Assembly: GCA_963971225.1 (NCBI GenBank)
Contig: OZ020268.1
Coordinates: 35,551,848-35,615,847 of the forward strand
Length of the DNA: 64,000 nucleotides
Direction: 5' to 3'
Source: Melieria omissa
Taxonomy: Eukaryota > Arthropoda > Insecta > Diptera > Ulidiidae
In this document: positions 53,150 through 64,000 of the stretch, piece by piece
How positions within the stretch are numbered: position 1 is the stretch's first letter
Layout: the number at the start of each line of letters is the position of its first letter
Translations under genes and position numbers: made by a program
Notes under the pieces: generated by a model
The model's database searches: none
What the model was told of the DNA's origin: nothing
What the model saw: the letters and a program-made list of their open reading frames with translations, nothing else

Positions 53150-54380
53150 TGTTTACACGTAAACTTCTGTCTGTAAACTTCTTAACATCCTTTTGGACCT
53201 CTGAACTTGAACGTAAACTTATAGTTCTTCTGTTAACTTCTCTCCGTAAACTTCTTAACAACGAATCCTTTTGGACCTCTGGACTTGAACGTAAACTTAG
53301 AGGTCTTTTTCAAACTTCTGTTTGTAAACTTCTTACTAACTAATCCTTTTGGACATCTGGACTTGAACGTAAACTTATAGTTCTTCTGTAAACTTTTGTC
53401 TGTAAACTTCGTACCAACTAATCCTTTTGGATCTCTGGACTTGAACGTAAACTTATAGTTCTTCTGTAAACTTCTTTCTGGAAACTTCTTACCAACTAGT
53501 TCTTTCAGACCTCTGGACTTGAACGTAAATTTATAGTTCTTCTGTAAATTTCTTTCTGCAAACTCTGGACTTGGACGTAAACTTATAGTTTTTCTGAAAA
53601 CGTTTTACCAACTAATCCTTTTCGGACCTTTGGACTTGAACGTAAACTTATAGTTCTTCTGTAAATTTCTTTCTGCAAACTCTGGACTTGAACGTAAACT
53701 TACAGTTTTTCTGGAAACTTCTTTCTGCAAACTTCTTACCAAATAATCCTTTTTGACCTCTGGACTTGAACGTAACCTTATAGTTTTTCTGAAAACGTTT
53801 TACCAACTAATCCTTTTCGGACCTTTGGACTTGAACGTAAACTTATAGTTCTTCTGTAAATTTCTTTCTGCAAACTCTGGACTTGAACGTAAACTTATAG
53901 TTCTTCTGGAAACTTCTTTCTGCAAACTTCTTACCAACTAATTCTTTCAGATCTCTGGACTTGAACGTAAACTTATAATTCTTCTGGAAACTTCTTACCA
54001 ACTAGTTCTTTCAGACCTCTGGACTTGAACGTAAACATATAGTTCTTCTGGAAACTTCTTTCTGCCAACTTCTTACCAACGTAAACTTATAGTTTTTCTG
54101 AAAACTTTTTACCAACTAATCCTTTTCGGACCTTTGGACTTGAACGTAAACTTATAGTTCTTCTGAAAACTTCTTTCTGCAAACTTCTTACCAACTAATT
54201 CTTTCAGATCTCTGGACTTGAACGTAAACTTATAGTTCTTTTTGAAACTTCTTTCTGCAAACTTCTTACCAACTAATTCTTTCGGACCTCTGAACTTGAA
54301 CGTAAACTTATAGTTTTTCTAAAAACTGTTTACCAACTAATCCTTTTCGGACCTCTGGACTTGAACTTGAACTTATAGTT
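53150..54380. repeat. Minisatellite, about 78-bp unit
   Basis: About 17 copies, some shortened, of a unit with GGACTTGAACGTAAACTTAT, AGTTCTTCTG, AAACTTCTTTCTGCAAACTT, CTTACCAACTAATCCTTTCG, GACCTCT. ACGTAAACT at 54222 and 54300 are 78 bases apart. Higher-order structure is visible: some units lack the CTTACCAACTAATCC part and recur in the same order (near 53535-53690 and 53790-53900). Confidence 0.85.
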
Positions 54381-54986
54381 ATGTTAATGGACTCGAAAAT
54401 AGTTTGATTAATTTGCAGAAAACTGTTGATAGAATTAATTAATTGGAAGAACAATATTCCTTAGCTCAAGGCTTTGTACTTTTCCAGAAGCTAAAAACTA
54501 AAAACTAAAAACATTTACTGAAAACTTAAATTTTGATATCACCGATTCCCTACACAACAAGAGAAAAATGTACGTATACAATTAGTATTTGGAGAGCTAT
54601 TGCCATAACGGTGTCCTACCTAAATACACTCACACCGATTTGTACATAGGCGCAGAAGCTGTTGTGTAAAAAGCCCAGGCAAACTGATACTTTTGCAATT
54701 GCTCCGTTTAGCTTTTCATCGCATAAAACTCATGCATGTTGTCATCCTAACCGATTAAATGCACAAAGTCATTTATATGAAAATACGCCCAAAGAAACAT
54801 TTTATTTGACATTTCAATGTTTTACTTCAGTATGTTTTTCATCTACAATAATATTTGAACGTTTGTTGTACCTATGTATGTACATACTCGTATGTCAGCG
54901 GTCAACTCAGCTTAATTGTATTCACACATTTCTCGTGGCAGTCATGCTGCGCATTTGCACTGAAAATCTTTTACCGTCCGACACAG

Positions 54987-55138
54987 GTGGTAGTCATGTA
55001 CAGCATAGTTACCCTACACTGGCATCACGGCGTGCTGGAGCAGGACGACGTCTACCACCGACACCGAGCAAACCATCTACACTGCAACTAAAGCCAACAA
55101 ATATTAATTTTCCAAAACTGAATGCCAGTCCAACACAT
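54987..55138 (+). CDS. cac: cac tail exon with the RIM-binding-protein-type proline motif
   Basis: The exon has two bases and 50 codons, phase 0 out. It reads GSHVQHSYPTLASRRAG, AGRRLPPTPSKPSTLQ, LKPTNINFPKLNASPTH. RRLPPTPSKP fits the R-x-L-P-x-T-P consensus by which Cav2 tails bind SH3 domains of RIM-binding proteins at active zones (family knowledge; binding here is inferred). The acceptor is CCGACACAG and the donor GTAAGT. Joining to 50887 gives Gly-Gly-Ser where I recall Gly-Val-Thr in Drosophila. Confidence 0.95.
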
Positions 55139-55206
55139 GTAAGTTCGCCGCAAACACATCACAATTGCATTGTACTTGAATAAGATTGGTTTATTTATGC
55201 TTGCAG

Positions 55207-55433
55207 ACACATCACTCGACACCTCATAGTGTTCATTCCTTGCCACACCACCGTGATTTGCTGCGGGACCGCGCCATGTGCCGCGATCTGTACAGCAGTA
55301 GGGAGCGCGATCGCGATCGAGAGCGCTATAGGGATCGGCTGCGCGATTACGATCTGCGTTACGAGTATCGGGATCGCGAGCGAGAGCTCTATGAGCGGGA
55401 GCGTGATCGAGAGAGGGATTTGGAAAGAGAAAG
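55207..55433 (+). CDS. cac: cac tail exon, His-rich then Arg/Glu/Asp repeat region
   Basis: The exon has 75 codons plus two bases. It starts THHSTPHSVHSLPHHRDLL and passes into a long mixed-charge run with many RERD, RDRE and YRDR units, including DYDLRYEYRDRERELYERER. The acceptor is TTATGCTTGCAG and the donor GTTTGT, splitting an Arg codon as AG|A. The intron before it is 68 bases and the one after 67 bases. The mixed-charge run probably forms a helix or a disordered polyampholyte, and tandem codon repeats make it prone to length change. Confidence 0.95.
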
Positions 55434-55500
55434 GTTTGTAGATTGAGACTGAAATTGCCTGGAAAAAACACGAAACTAAAGCAGCGAACTTTGCTAACAG

Positions 55501-55651
55501 ACTGGAATACATAGCGCCACTTTCGTTCGAACAAGCGCTCGCTATGGGCAGAACGGGCTGCGTCCTGCCATCGCCCGTTCTCAACGGCTACAAGCCGAAA
55601 GGTGGCCTACACGCACGACACTCCGATTCCGACGAGGAGGACTGGTGCTAG
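55501..55651 (+). CDS. cac: cac terminal exon with the acidic D-W-C C-terminus
   Basis: The exon opens with one base, then 49 codons and the stop TAG at 55649-55651. It reads LEYIAPLSFEQALAMGRTG, CVLPSPVLNGYKPKGGLH, ARHSDSDEEDWC. The last four residues, E-D-W-C, match the conserved Cav2 end (D-D-W-C type) known to bind PDZ domains of Mint and related active-zone scaffold proteins. The acceptor is TTTGCTAACAG. The sum of all exons is an exact multiple of three to this stop. Confidence 0.96.
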
Positions 55652-57225
55652 CAAAGGCTTTGATTGCGACTGCGTAATCGAAGGGAACAGATCTGGGTAT
55701 AGCATCAAGCCATTTTTCCAACATTATCTGCACCGGACTTAGATCATAATTTTGATACAATACCACTGCAACGTTTCACTGCTGCCGCGTCCGAAACTGA
55801 ACTACTCGACGCTGCATTCGCAATGTACCCGAAAACCATCACGACCACCAGATCAACGACTAACAACATGGAAGAAACAGCAATCACGACAACAATAGCA
55901 ACTACGAAAATACATTCCGATCACGAGTTGTATCACCGAAGAAACCACGCCGCCAACGTGCAACCGATCGGTGAACCACAGCCAATAAGAGACACGCAAA
56001 TTACTACACAGGAACCGGAACAGCAGCTCTACCACACACTGTAGAAGTCAGATGTGCCAGCATGAATAATGATACACGACATGCATTTCGCATTTGTATT
56101 GTTTGTGGGCGCGAATTTGCACTGCAACCACAACAATGGTTGGCACCAATGAACCACAGCCGAGGACTAGCAAACTAGTCGGCAAAGTGTGCAGTTTGAC
56201 TAAGCCGCAGTGAGTGAAACGAACAATTCAGTGCGGCCAATGGATTGTTTGGAGCGGACAGGAGCTGTTCGGCTAGTTTTAATAGTGAATTTTACTGCAA
56301 ACCATAAACGTTCAACTACATATATTAGTTAGCCAATAATGAAAAGGGGGACTATCGAAGGGGTTTTATTGAATTCGTGCACATGTGTATGAACGAAGCG
56401 AAAACGCCGCTATTCGAAAAGTCACATTCGAGAAGTTGAGAGTCCAAGAAACGCCAACATTAAGCATACATACATACAAACTTATACACATATAGCACAC
56501 GCAACACATGCAAAAACATAACTTTTGTACATTAAAACCACAACAATAGCTTTTAAAGGAACTACTCATATTGTCGTCTGTAGGTGGCCTGGATACCATT
56601 TGGAAGATTTCACAACGCAGACACACATCCATATAGTAAAATAATTGCATTTGAAAGTGCATTGCATGCTATTGTCACAGATTGTTACACACCCATCTAC
56701 ATTCACGAGAATATAGCAAGCGTACACACACTCATACATAACACAAACATAGAGATCGTAACACAGTCGTGTGTAGGTAGTTAGCCACATGGAAAATGAA
56801 AAATGAAAATCGCTAAAGTGTAAATAGTTAAAAGTAAACCAGTAAAATAGTGTAAAAATTATATCAGTGAACAAAAACAACAACAACAAAATACGGTAAA
56901 TGAAACAGCGCACAAATAAATTACGAAAACCCTAGTGTGACCTACCATTTACAACAACAAAGAAGAGGACAAAATCGAAAAAAAACAACAACAGAAAACA
57001 GAAATACAAAGCAAATCCTGTTGACGGCATAAAAAGTGTACGGTTAGTAAAAATTTAAACAAACTTAATGTTATGTATGTGTTTTCATGAATTAATTCAA
57101 ACCCATATTTGAATTACCTGAGTTGGATTTATGTTATGTTTTCTTACTAACTAAGACAACTTTATTATGGGTGACGAGTTTTACCAATAGAAAATTTAGG
57201 AATATTCACAAACAAATTGTAACAC

Positions 57226-57452
57226 TAGGGGTATTCATACAAATTTCGTTATTTAATTAGTTAAGTACTCGGTAGTTTTGTATGTGTTATTTCTTTTTGT
57301 ATCATAAGAAACAAAAAAACACAAAAACAAAATATAAGTATAAAACTACCGAGTGTTGTTTTTTTGTTTTTTATGATACAAAAATAAATAACACGTACAA
57401 AACTACCGAGTACCGAATTATCAAAGAATCGAGCTAGGTGTGAGTACCCCTA
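57226..57452. mobile_element. Foldback/MITE-like element with a long palindrome
   Basis: The ends are TAGGGGTATTCA and its near complement TGAGTACCCCTA. Inside, a stretch of about 42 bases starting near 57274 (GTACTCGGTAGTTTTGTA) is matched almost perfectly in reverse complement ending near 57415 (TACAAAACTACCGAGTAC), and a third partial copy of the same motif lies in the middle. It has no coding capacity. It lies in the probable cac 3' UTR, so it could form a hairpin in the mRNA. Confidence 0.6.
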
Positions 57453-57512
57453 TTGTATTGACTTAAGGTTTACACTCTTACAACTTTTTTTTCAACAGAA
57501 GCAAAACAAGGC

Positions 57513-57600
57513 GGTTAGGTTTTCTTACTGAAAAACTTTTAGGTTTTTTTTACTAAGAAACGTTTAGGTTTTCTTACTAAGAAACGTTTAGATTTTCTTT
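57513..57600. repeat. Short tandem repeat, about 24-bp unit
   Basis: Three to four imperfect copies of TTTAGGTTTTCTTACTAAGA with a following AACG occur in a row, with small length differences in the T run. Confidence 0.6.
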
Positions 57601-60050
57601 TTTAAAGAGTTTTATTTTGGGTGGCAAATTATTCGATAGCAAATTTAAGCATTTCAACAACCAAACTTTAATATTTTATAGGAGATAATGAAAAGTTTAT
57701 TAAAGTATATGCGAGTTGTTCCGAATTTCTGCCTCTGGCTGCGGAGAGTCAAAGTTCTCAATTATTTCAATCTCTCTCTTTGAATAATTCGAAGCAAGAA
57801 ACCTTTGAAGAAAATTTGTTTACACAAGATTCGTAACACTAGAATGTCCAAGGTAGTCAAAAAGATTTCATTGGGGTCCACTTGGGGCACCACTGATTGA
57901 GGTTATTTATTAAAAATAATTTACAAGGGCATTTCCCATAAAAGATTTTTAATTTTTGTAAAATTTTTTGGCTGAAATATACTGTTTGGTATATAAACCT
58001 ACTGTAAAAGAAAACAATTTGTTCCAAGCCTTTTGACGAGTTATACCCAAATTTTTTCTTTGTGTTTTTAGCTTATTTAAGTGTGAAAGAAAATCATCCG
58101 TGAGTTTTAATAATTTAAGTGCTAAAACCAAAATTGTACTTTAATTTTGAAAATTTACCGTAAATGCCAAAAAGTAGACATTTTGACTACTTACATATAT
58201 ATACAATTTTCAATTAACAAGTAAATAAATTTTATTTTTACGTAATAAAGGACACATATACATTTTCAATTTTTCATAGTAAATAATTCTGTGTTTTAGA
58301 AGTGGCCACTAATTTCATTTTAGTAACAGTTACAAATTTCTCTCTCACTGCAGTCTTTATAACTGAATGTTCTTTATATTCTTTACGTTATAAATAAAAG
58401 CTTTGATTTCATAGTTTTAATAAAATAAATAAATAATAAAAAATAAATAAAAATAACTGCAATTTATGTTCGTCATATTAAAGTCAGTAAAACAATACAT
58501 AGCTACTAAATAATATGGAAGTTATAGTGACCGCATCTGGGCACTTAAGAGAAAGTTGAATTGAATTGGACATTTTAGTGTTAAATCACCCAGAAAGAAA
58601 GTTATAAATTGATGTTTGTATTTAAAAATCAACAACAATTTCCTTTTTTGGTTTTAGGTAAAATGTTATTTCCCTCATATATCATTTTTAGTATTTTTAA
58701 TGGAACTCAGTTTTTGATTTTTGGACATTCTGCCTTTTTAGAAGTTTCGGTTCGCGAATAGCAGTTAAATACCAAACATTTGTTCTCCACCATTTATTTC
58801 CATTTAATCTACGGAACATCCTAGACTTTTCTATCTGCGTTTGAATACATTTTTAAGCGCCTTTGTCCTCTCCTATTAATGTTTCAGTGAACCTAGTTGG
58901 TCTGATGGACCTAATCGCCGCTAGCAAAAAAGTTGTTCATTTAACTAAGACTACACCATGTTAACTGTCTATCAACACACTGCAACATGCAAACATACTC
59001 TCGTTCATACATAAATACATACATACTACAATAACATAATTCGCATGCCAGAACCTAATAAAACTAAATAGGAAATCAAATTTAAGTCTACATAAATAAA
59101 GACAAAACAAAAAAAAAACCAAAAATGACAACAAAGAAAAAGTTTGCATTTCCAATGATGATTTTTTACTTACTCAAAGCAGAACAAACAAAATACAATC
59201 TTTCATACATACATTAACAGCTACGAATGCAAAACCGAAGCGAAACAAGCAAAACAAAAAGAGATGTTAACCCGCATAGGAATATCTTGATCTGTTCCTT
59301 AGATTATTTTCGGATGATACATAGGTAAATATGGAATATAGTAAATTAATATGTAAATGCATGTAAGAAGACGAGATGCAATGAAACTAGTGTAGTAAAT
59401 AATAATGAAGACATGAAACAAAGACATTTTCGTAACATACGTTAGATATTGTACTAAAAAACTAACAATGGTGACAACAACAAACAAAATGATTATAAAA
59501 TAAAATAACAACAACATTAAAAAAGTAATTCATATGAAAAAAGAACAAAAACAAACCTTGTACATTTTTGAATTAATAATTTATTCTATGAGAATAATGC
59601 CCGCGCGTGTAAAATTCAAACATAATAGTGGAATACTAAGCTAGCCGTATAAAAATATTTTGTATGAAAATCGAAGCAACAACAAAAACAAGCAAAACAA
59701 CAACAGCAACAACCATTACAAACACAAATAACATAACCGTATTTGTATTATTTCGTAAAAGATACACAACACACACACACACACACATACGACACATCTA
59801 CAGTGCAGAAAAACATAGAGAAAGAAACAATTTAGAAGGAGTTAGCGAACTTAGCGAACTGGCGGCATTAAGGCATTAATTAATAAACTTAATAATTAAG
59901 TAAAAAACAAGAGACATAAAAATATTATGTATAAACCAATAAACAAATTCAAGTGGTAAATATTTAATACTTAATACTGGAATGTATTTATGAATATAAT
60001 AAACAATATAACACCTGCCTTCAATAAATTTTATTATACCTTATTATTAA

Positions 60051-61927
60051 CAAGAAAAAAACCAAAAAACCAAAAAACCAAAACCAAAACCAAACCAAAA
60101 AAAACGAAAACCAAAATTCAACAAGAGAAAAGTATTCATTACTTTTTATTAATTAGGAAGTAAATAAAAAGAGATAACATTGAGACATTTAAATTTACGT
60201 AAAACCAAAGCCAACTTTTACAATTGTAAATTAATAATGACAGAAACTTACCTATTATTTTTAGATTTTTAAATTATAAATTTGAAATGGATACTGCACT
60301 CATTTCATATTGAAAATAAAATCAACAACAAAGGTAATGAAAGCAACATGTTTAGAAGTACATTAATGCATTCAAATATACACATAGATACAGAGAGACA
60401 CAAATACACAAATACAGACACAAATACACACATACAGACATACATATATACATACATACATACACACATACATATTTATTGATTTAATCCAATGCTGAAG
60501 ACGTGCGGAAACACAGTCGCTTAATTTTTCTTATTCTAAAATAGATCAACAAGACATTAACAACAACAACAACAAGTGCTACAAAATCACACACACTTGT
60601 GCGCATTCTTCGCATTGCCATTGCTGCAGTTCTTATCGTTTGTTATTCCGCTACTATCGGTGATAAGATTTGTGAATAGGAAATTTTATTTAGGCCAACG
60701 CAGACATTCGAACGATGATGACCTATTTTAATAGCAACTTTTTTCACTTTTTTAAAAGCGATCGCAACACTCTCTCACACGGAGAGTTCAGTTCAATGCT
60801 GTATTGTTCGTTTCTTATTCTTCTTCTTCTTCATCTTCTAAGTACCTTTTTAATGTAGGAATTAACAGCTTTATGTAATTGTTAAATTGTAAAAACAAAA
60901 ACCAAAGTTATTTAAAGTTATTTAAAGTGAATAGTGCAGTGTTCGCTTCATTGCCAGTTTAAATCTGCAGCAGCAGCATTTTTGTAGCATGAAACGGCTT
61001 TCTCCAACTCCAATCACTTCTCCCTGTCTTAGTTCCTGCTATTCCATTCAGAGTTGCTCGGAGCAACTTTGCGCTTCTATCCAGAATTTAGTCCGAACAT
61101 AAATAGGTCGCAGTTCAATAGAAATAGACGAAAACCAAAAATCAGCAAACTCAGCGTAACGAAAGTAAAGTAATGAGCAAACAGCAGCTAACTCAAGTTG
61201 ATAATATTTTGTTCTTTTTTTAACCGCAGCGATACTAGCAAAATGCATTTTTCGTATCTACAACAAAAGTGAACCACAATTTTATAGAAATACAAAATAC
61301 AAAATGGCAATGAAAGATAAACTAGTGAAATTAAAAATATATAGGTCGCTAATATACAAGAAAGATAAAGCGGAAAATAATCCGAGATGCAGCAGAGGCG
61401 AACAGAAACCATACAAAAATACAACTAACAATTTTATCCAGAATTCTTTCAAAGCCGAAGAAGAATAAAATAACAAAATTATTCACAAAAGAAATAAAAT
61501 GTCCACAAAACAGACTACGATGATCATTAATAATGGTTTAGTTAAATATTGTTATAAACAATTATATTACAATTATAAACCGAATAGAAAATTCAACAAA
61601 ACGAAATGACAGAAAAACAAAACAAAACAAACCAAATAAAGATTTTTTTTCAAATACATGATGAAATACAAAACAACTGTGTTTGACTTGTTTAAATATA
61701 AATAGAAGAATTTTTTAGATGGACTTGTAGGAGGCAAAAAGCATTTTACTGCCGCACAGTTGAGCGGAAAGGCAGTGACACATTTACCCCCCTTTGGACA
61801 CAGCCGTTCCGCAGATTCTTCTGGACGTTTTTCGTAATGTGTTTTATTCACACTACGGACTTAACGACAGTAAGTTTGTGTTTAACTTGGACATGTGGCA
61901 ACTATGTAAATGTACTTACTTACCTAC
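60051..61927. other. AT-rich region downstream of cac
   Basis: It contains an ACAT/ACACAT microsatellite (about 60365-60478), an ACAAC repeat near 60562 and a CTT repeat near 60822-60836. The longest minus-strand frame (61851-61573) is not recognised. Confidence 0.5.
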
Positions 61928-62653
61928 TTAAGGGGGTCGTCTACGTAGCGGCCCGATTTTCGAGCCTTTTTTTTTTTTAATTTATTACGAAGGAACGAAA
62001 AAAGATATTCACTCACTTTTTTTTGTTAATTTAATCATAATCTTTCAAGAGGCAAGGTCATAAAAATTATATTTCTACATATTCGAGTGCGGGATGACCT
62101 TGAACCTGCCCTCATCAGAATTTTTATATCAATTTCCCTGCACGATTTTGGGCCAATCACGTAACCTACAACAAAAAATGAAACTAATCTGTAATTGATA
62201 TTACATCAGCTATACTTGGACACGAGCTTTTTGTAAAATTAAAAAATCTCTCGAAATGGTGGACATTTTTGGAAAAAAAAGTTATTTTTCCCCTTTTTTC
62301 AAACGTTTATTGCCTGTTATACTAAAAAAACAATATTTTGTCAAAAGCTCGTGTCTACTCATAGCGACATGTTTTCTGAGCAAGTAAAAAAAGAAATCGA
62401 ATCGATGCGTGCAAAACTGATCTTAAAATCGTGCAAGTAAGTTAGAAAAATACGACTTTCGGGAAAACGCGTTTAAAGTTCACAGGGAGCGTGCGGTAAC
62501 ACCGTGAGCGAGCGTGCTCAATGCTCTACAGCTCAATAAACGTGAAGAGTTTACCCAAATCCTTTGGAAATAACATTCTTCACGTCTTCCAAATGAAAAT
62601 TATGTAAACAAAAAACCATTTTTTAAAACTTTGTACGTAGACGACCCCCTTAT
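61928..62653. mobile_element. MITE with 5'-GGGGGTCGTCTACGTA ends
   Basis: GGGGGTCGTCTACGTA at 61932-61947 is inverted at 62634-62649 (TACGTAGACGACCCCC). It is flanked by TTAA at 61928-61931 and TTAT at 62650-62653, a probable TTAA duplication with one change. No transposase frame is present in the 718-bp body. Confidence 0.75.
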
Positions 62654-62733
62654 CTGGCCATAACAACCCGTTATCGGGTTACAACGTGCCGCAAAACTTC
62701 TCTCCAGGCGCCTCTGCTTTGCGCGCGCCTATT

Positions 62734-64000
62734 TCAGTTAGTCTCAACAAGAGATACCAGGGCCTCTTCAACTTGGTCCTTCCACCGGAGACACGGCCTT
62801 CGTGTTCGCCGTCGACCTCCAACCATCGCATCGAACACCTTTTTCGCCGGAGTTTCGTCGTCTATACGGCAGACATGAGCGAGCCAGCGTAGCCGCTGGA
62901 TGTTAATTCGCTGCGCTACGTCCATGTCCTTATACAGCTCATACAGCTCGTTATTGGTTCGTGTACGATAGTTGTCATCAACACGTACAGGACCGACGAT
63001 TTTGCGAAGTACCTTCCTCTCGAACACTCCAAGGGCCGCTATGTCGTTGCGTGTCATTGTCGAATGCTTCAGCGCCTTAGAGGAGCACGGGCAAGATAAG
63101 CGTCCTATAGAGTGCAAGTTTTTCGGTCGAGAGAGGTCTCTACTTCTCAATTGCCTACCGAGACCATAGTAGCACCTGTTGGCAAGAGTAATCCTTCGCT
63201 TTTTCTCCAGGCTGACATCATTGCTGCTGTTCATGGCTGTGCCGAGATAGACGAATTCCTTGACAACTTCAAAGGTATGCCTGTCGGCCTCGACGTGAGA
63301 GCCTAGCCGCTGCGAGTCCCTGCGTGTAGACAACATATACTTCGTCTTGCTCACATTTACCACCAGACCCATTTTGGCAGATACTCTTTCGATAGCCGCA
63401 AAGGCAGCGATGACATCTCGTTTGTTACGTTCCATGACATCAATGTCATCAGCGTAGGTAAGGAGCTGGACACTTTTGTTGAAAATTGTGCCATTGCGAT
63501 GTACAGAACACTCTCCATGGTGAAGTTGAAGAGGTCGCAGGACAAAGGATCGCCCTGTCTGAAACCTCGAACGGTATCAAAGGGGTCGGAGAGGTCATTT
63601 CCAACCTTGACGTTGAGCAATACGCTGCGCTCTGCAAAGTCTCACAAGCTTAGCAGGGATACCAAGTTCAGACAATGCGGCATATAGGCGATCCCTTATC
63701 GGGCTATCAAATGCTGCCTTGTAGTCGATGAAGAGATGGTGTGTATCGATTTGATTGCTTTGATTCTCATGGGTCTTCTCCAGGATTTGGCGTAAAGTGA
63801 ATATCTGGTCGATGGTGGACTTACCAGGTCTAAAGCCGCACTGATAAGGTCCAATCAGCGCCTTGGCGAGTGGCTTTAATCTCTCACATAGTACACTCGT
63901 CAGGAACTTGTATACAATGGGAAGTAGGCTGATACCCCTGTAGTTGGCGCATATTGTTGGGTCGCCTTTCTTCAGCACAGGGCAAAAGGCACTGAGGTTC
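62734..64000 (-). pseudogene. RTE-like LINE reverse transcriptase, frame-broken, runs off the right edge
   Basis: The frame 63978-63595 has CANYRGISLLPIVYKFLTSV, LIGPYQCGFRPGKSTIDQIF and HHLFIDYKAAFDSPIRDRLY. The next frame (63620-63357) has VRGFRQGDPLSCDLFN. The last (63435-62734) has GLVVNVSKTKYMLSTRRDSQ, EFVYLGTAMNSSNDVSLEKK, FERKVLRKIVGPVRVDDNYR and VAQRINIQRLRWLAHVCRID. The order fits a reverse transcriptase plus C-terminal region of an RTE-type LINE. The YADD motif falls in a frame change. At least two frameshifts make it inactive. The endonuclease would lie beyond 64000. Confidence 0.88.

Larger units (their letters stand above)
50888..54986. other. cac intron with a hAT-type MITE, LINE tail and minisatellite
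   Basis: It carries a short element at 52209-52403, a LINE end at 52741-52965 and a minisatellite at 53150-54380. Elsewhere it is AT-rich with nothing recognised. Confidence 0.6.
55652..60050 (+). other. Probable cac 3' UTR (AT-rich, no gene)
   Basis: After the stop, the first 400 bases keep moderate GC and short Thr-rich open frames that I do not think are coding. The rest is AT-rich with CA, CAA and A-rich tracts. AATAAA hexamers occur at 59882, 59938, 59998 and 60023, a plausible polyadenylation cluster, but there are earlier ones and no transcript end can be fixed from sequence. The stretch includes an inverted-repeat element at 57226-57452 and short tandem repeats at 57513-57600. Confidence 0.35.

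Noticed and set aside
54662..54986. Coding extension upstream of the 54987 exon
   Set aside because: The open frame before 54987 is intron read-through; the CCGACACAG acceptor and the phase match with 50887 decide the start.
55823..56044. 73-codon Thr-rich frame after the cac stop
   Set aside because: Low-complexity and after a conserved C-terminal motif; best seen as 3' UTR.
61573..61851. 92-codon minus-strand frame with a Cys/Pro-rich start
   Set aside because: Not recognised, second half is AT-rich hydrophobic sequence typical of chance frames.

Overview
The window is AT-rich eukaryotic DNA from an insect. It holds the 3' third of one gene on the + strand, spread over about 45 kb: the presynaptic voltage-gated calcium channel alpha-1 subunit cacophony (cac, Cav2 type). 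The exon peptides look almost the same as the Drosophila protein as I know it, so the organism is a higher fly. The expanded introns packed with LINE and mariner debris suggest a larger genome than Drosophila, for example a tephritid fruit fly; that last step is inference.

Layout: 1-10791 is intron with transposon debris and a 34-bp satellite. The domain IV S4-S5 exon is at 10792-10974. Two alternative versions of the next exon (extracellular turret and pore helix) lie at 13171-13262 and 14567-14661. The pore filter/IVS6/EF-hand exon is at 19655-19933, the post-EF exon at 28743-28945, and the IQ-domain exon at 29041-29249. Two phase-compatible alternatives for the start of the distal tail follow at 40016-40227 and 47671-47792. 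Tail exons are at 47923-48086, 50687-50887, 54987-55138, 55207-55433 and 55501-55651, ending in an acidic D-W-C terminus. With the 14567 and 47671 exons the spliced frame is 1986 nt (661 codons plus stop) with no break, which supports every junction.

The introns hold a dense and partly nested transposon load: several mariner-type elements (one interrupted by a LINE, another inserted into an older mariner remnant), many 3' fragments of non-LTR retrotransposons, a probable solo LTR, a tRNA-derived SINE with a perfect target duplication, at least six short inverted-repeat elements, and two minisatellites (34-bp and about 78-bp units). After the cac stop there is a long AT-rich probable 3' UTR, a TTAA-type inverted-repeat element at 61928-62653, and a broken RTE-like LINE running off the right edge. 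I found no second host protein gene, no CRISPR array and no rRNA.

The most interesting host biology is the splicing architecture of cac: a duplicated pore-loop exon that leaves the selectivity glutamate constant, and a duplicated choice at the start of the distal C-terminus in which using both exons would frameshift and truncate the channel before its active-zone binding motifs.
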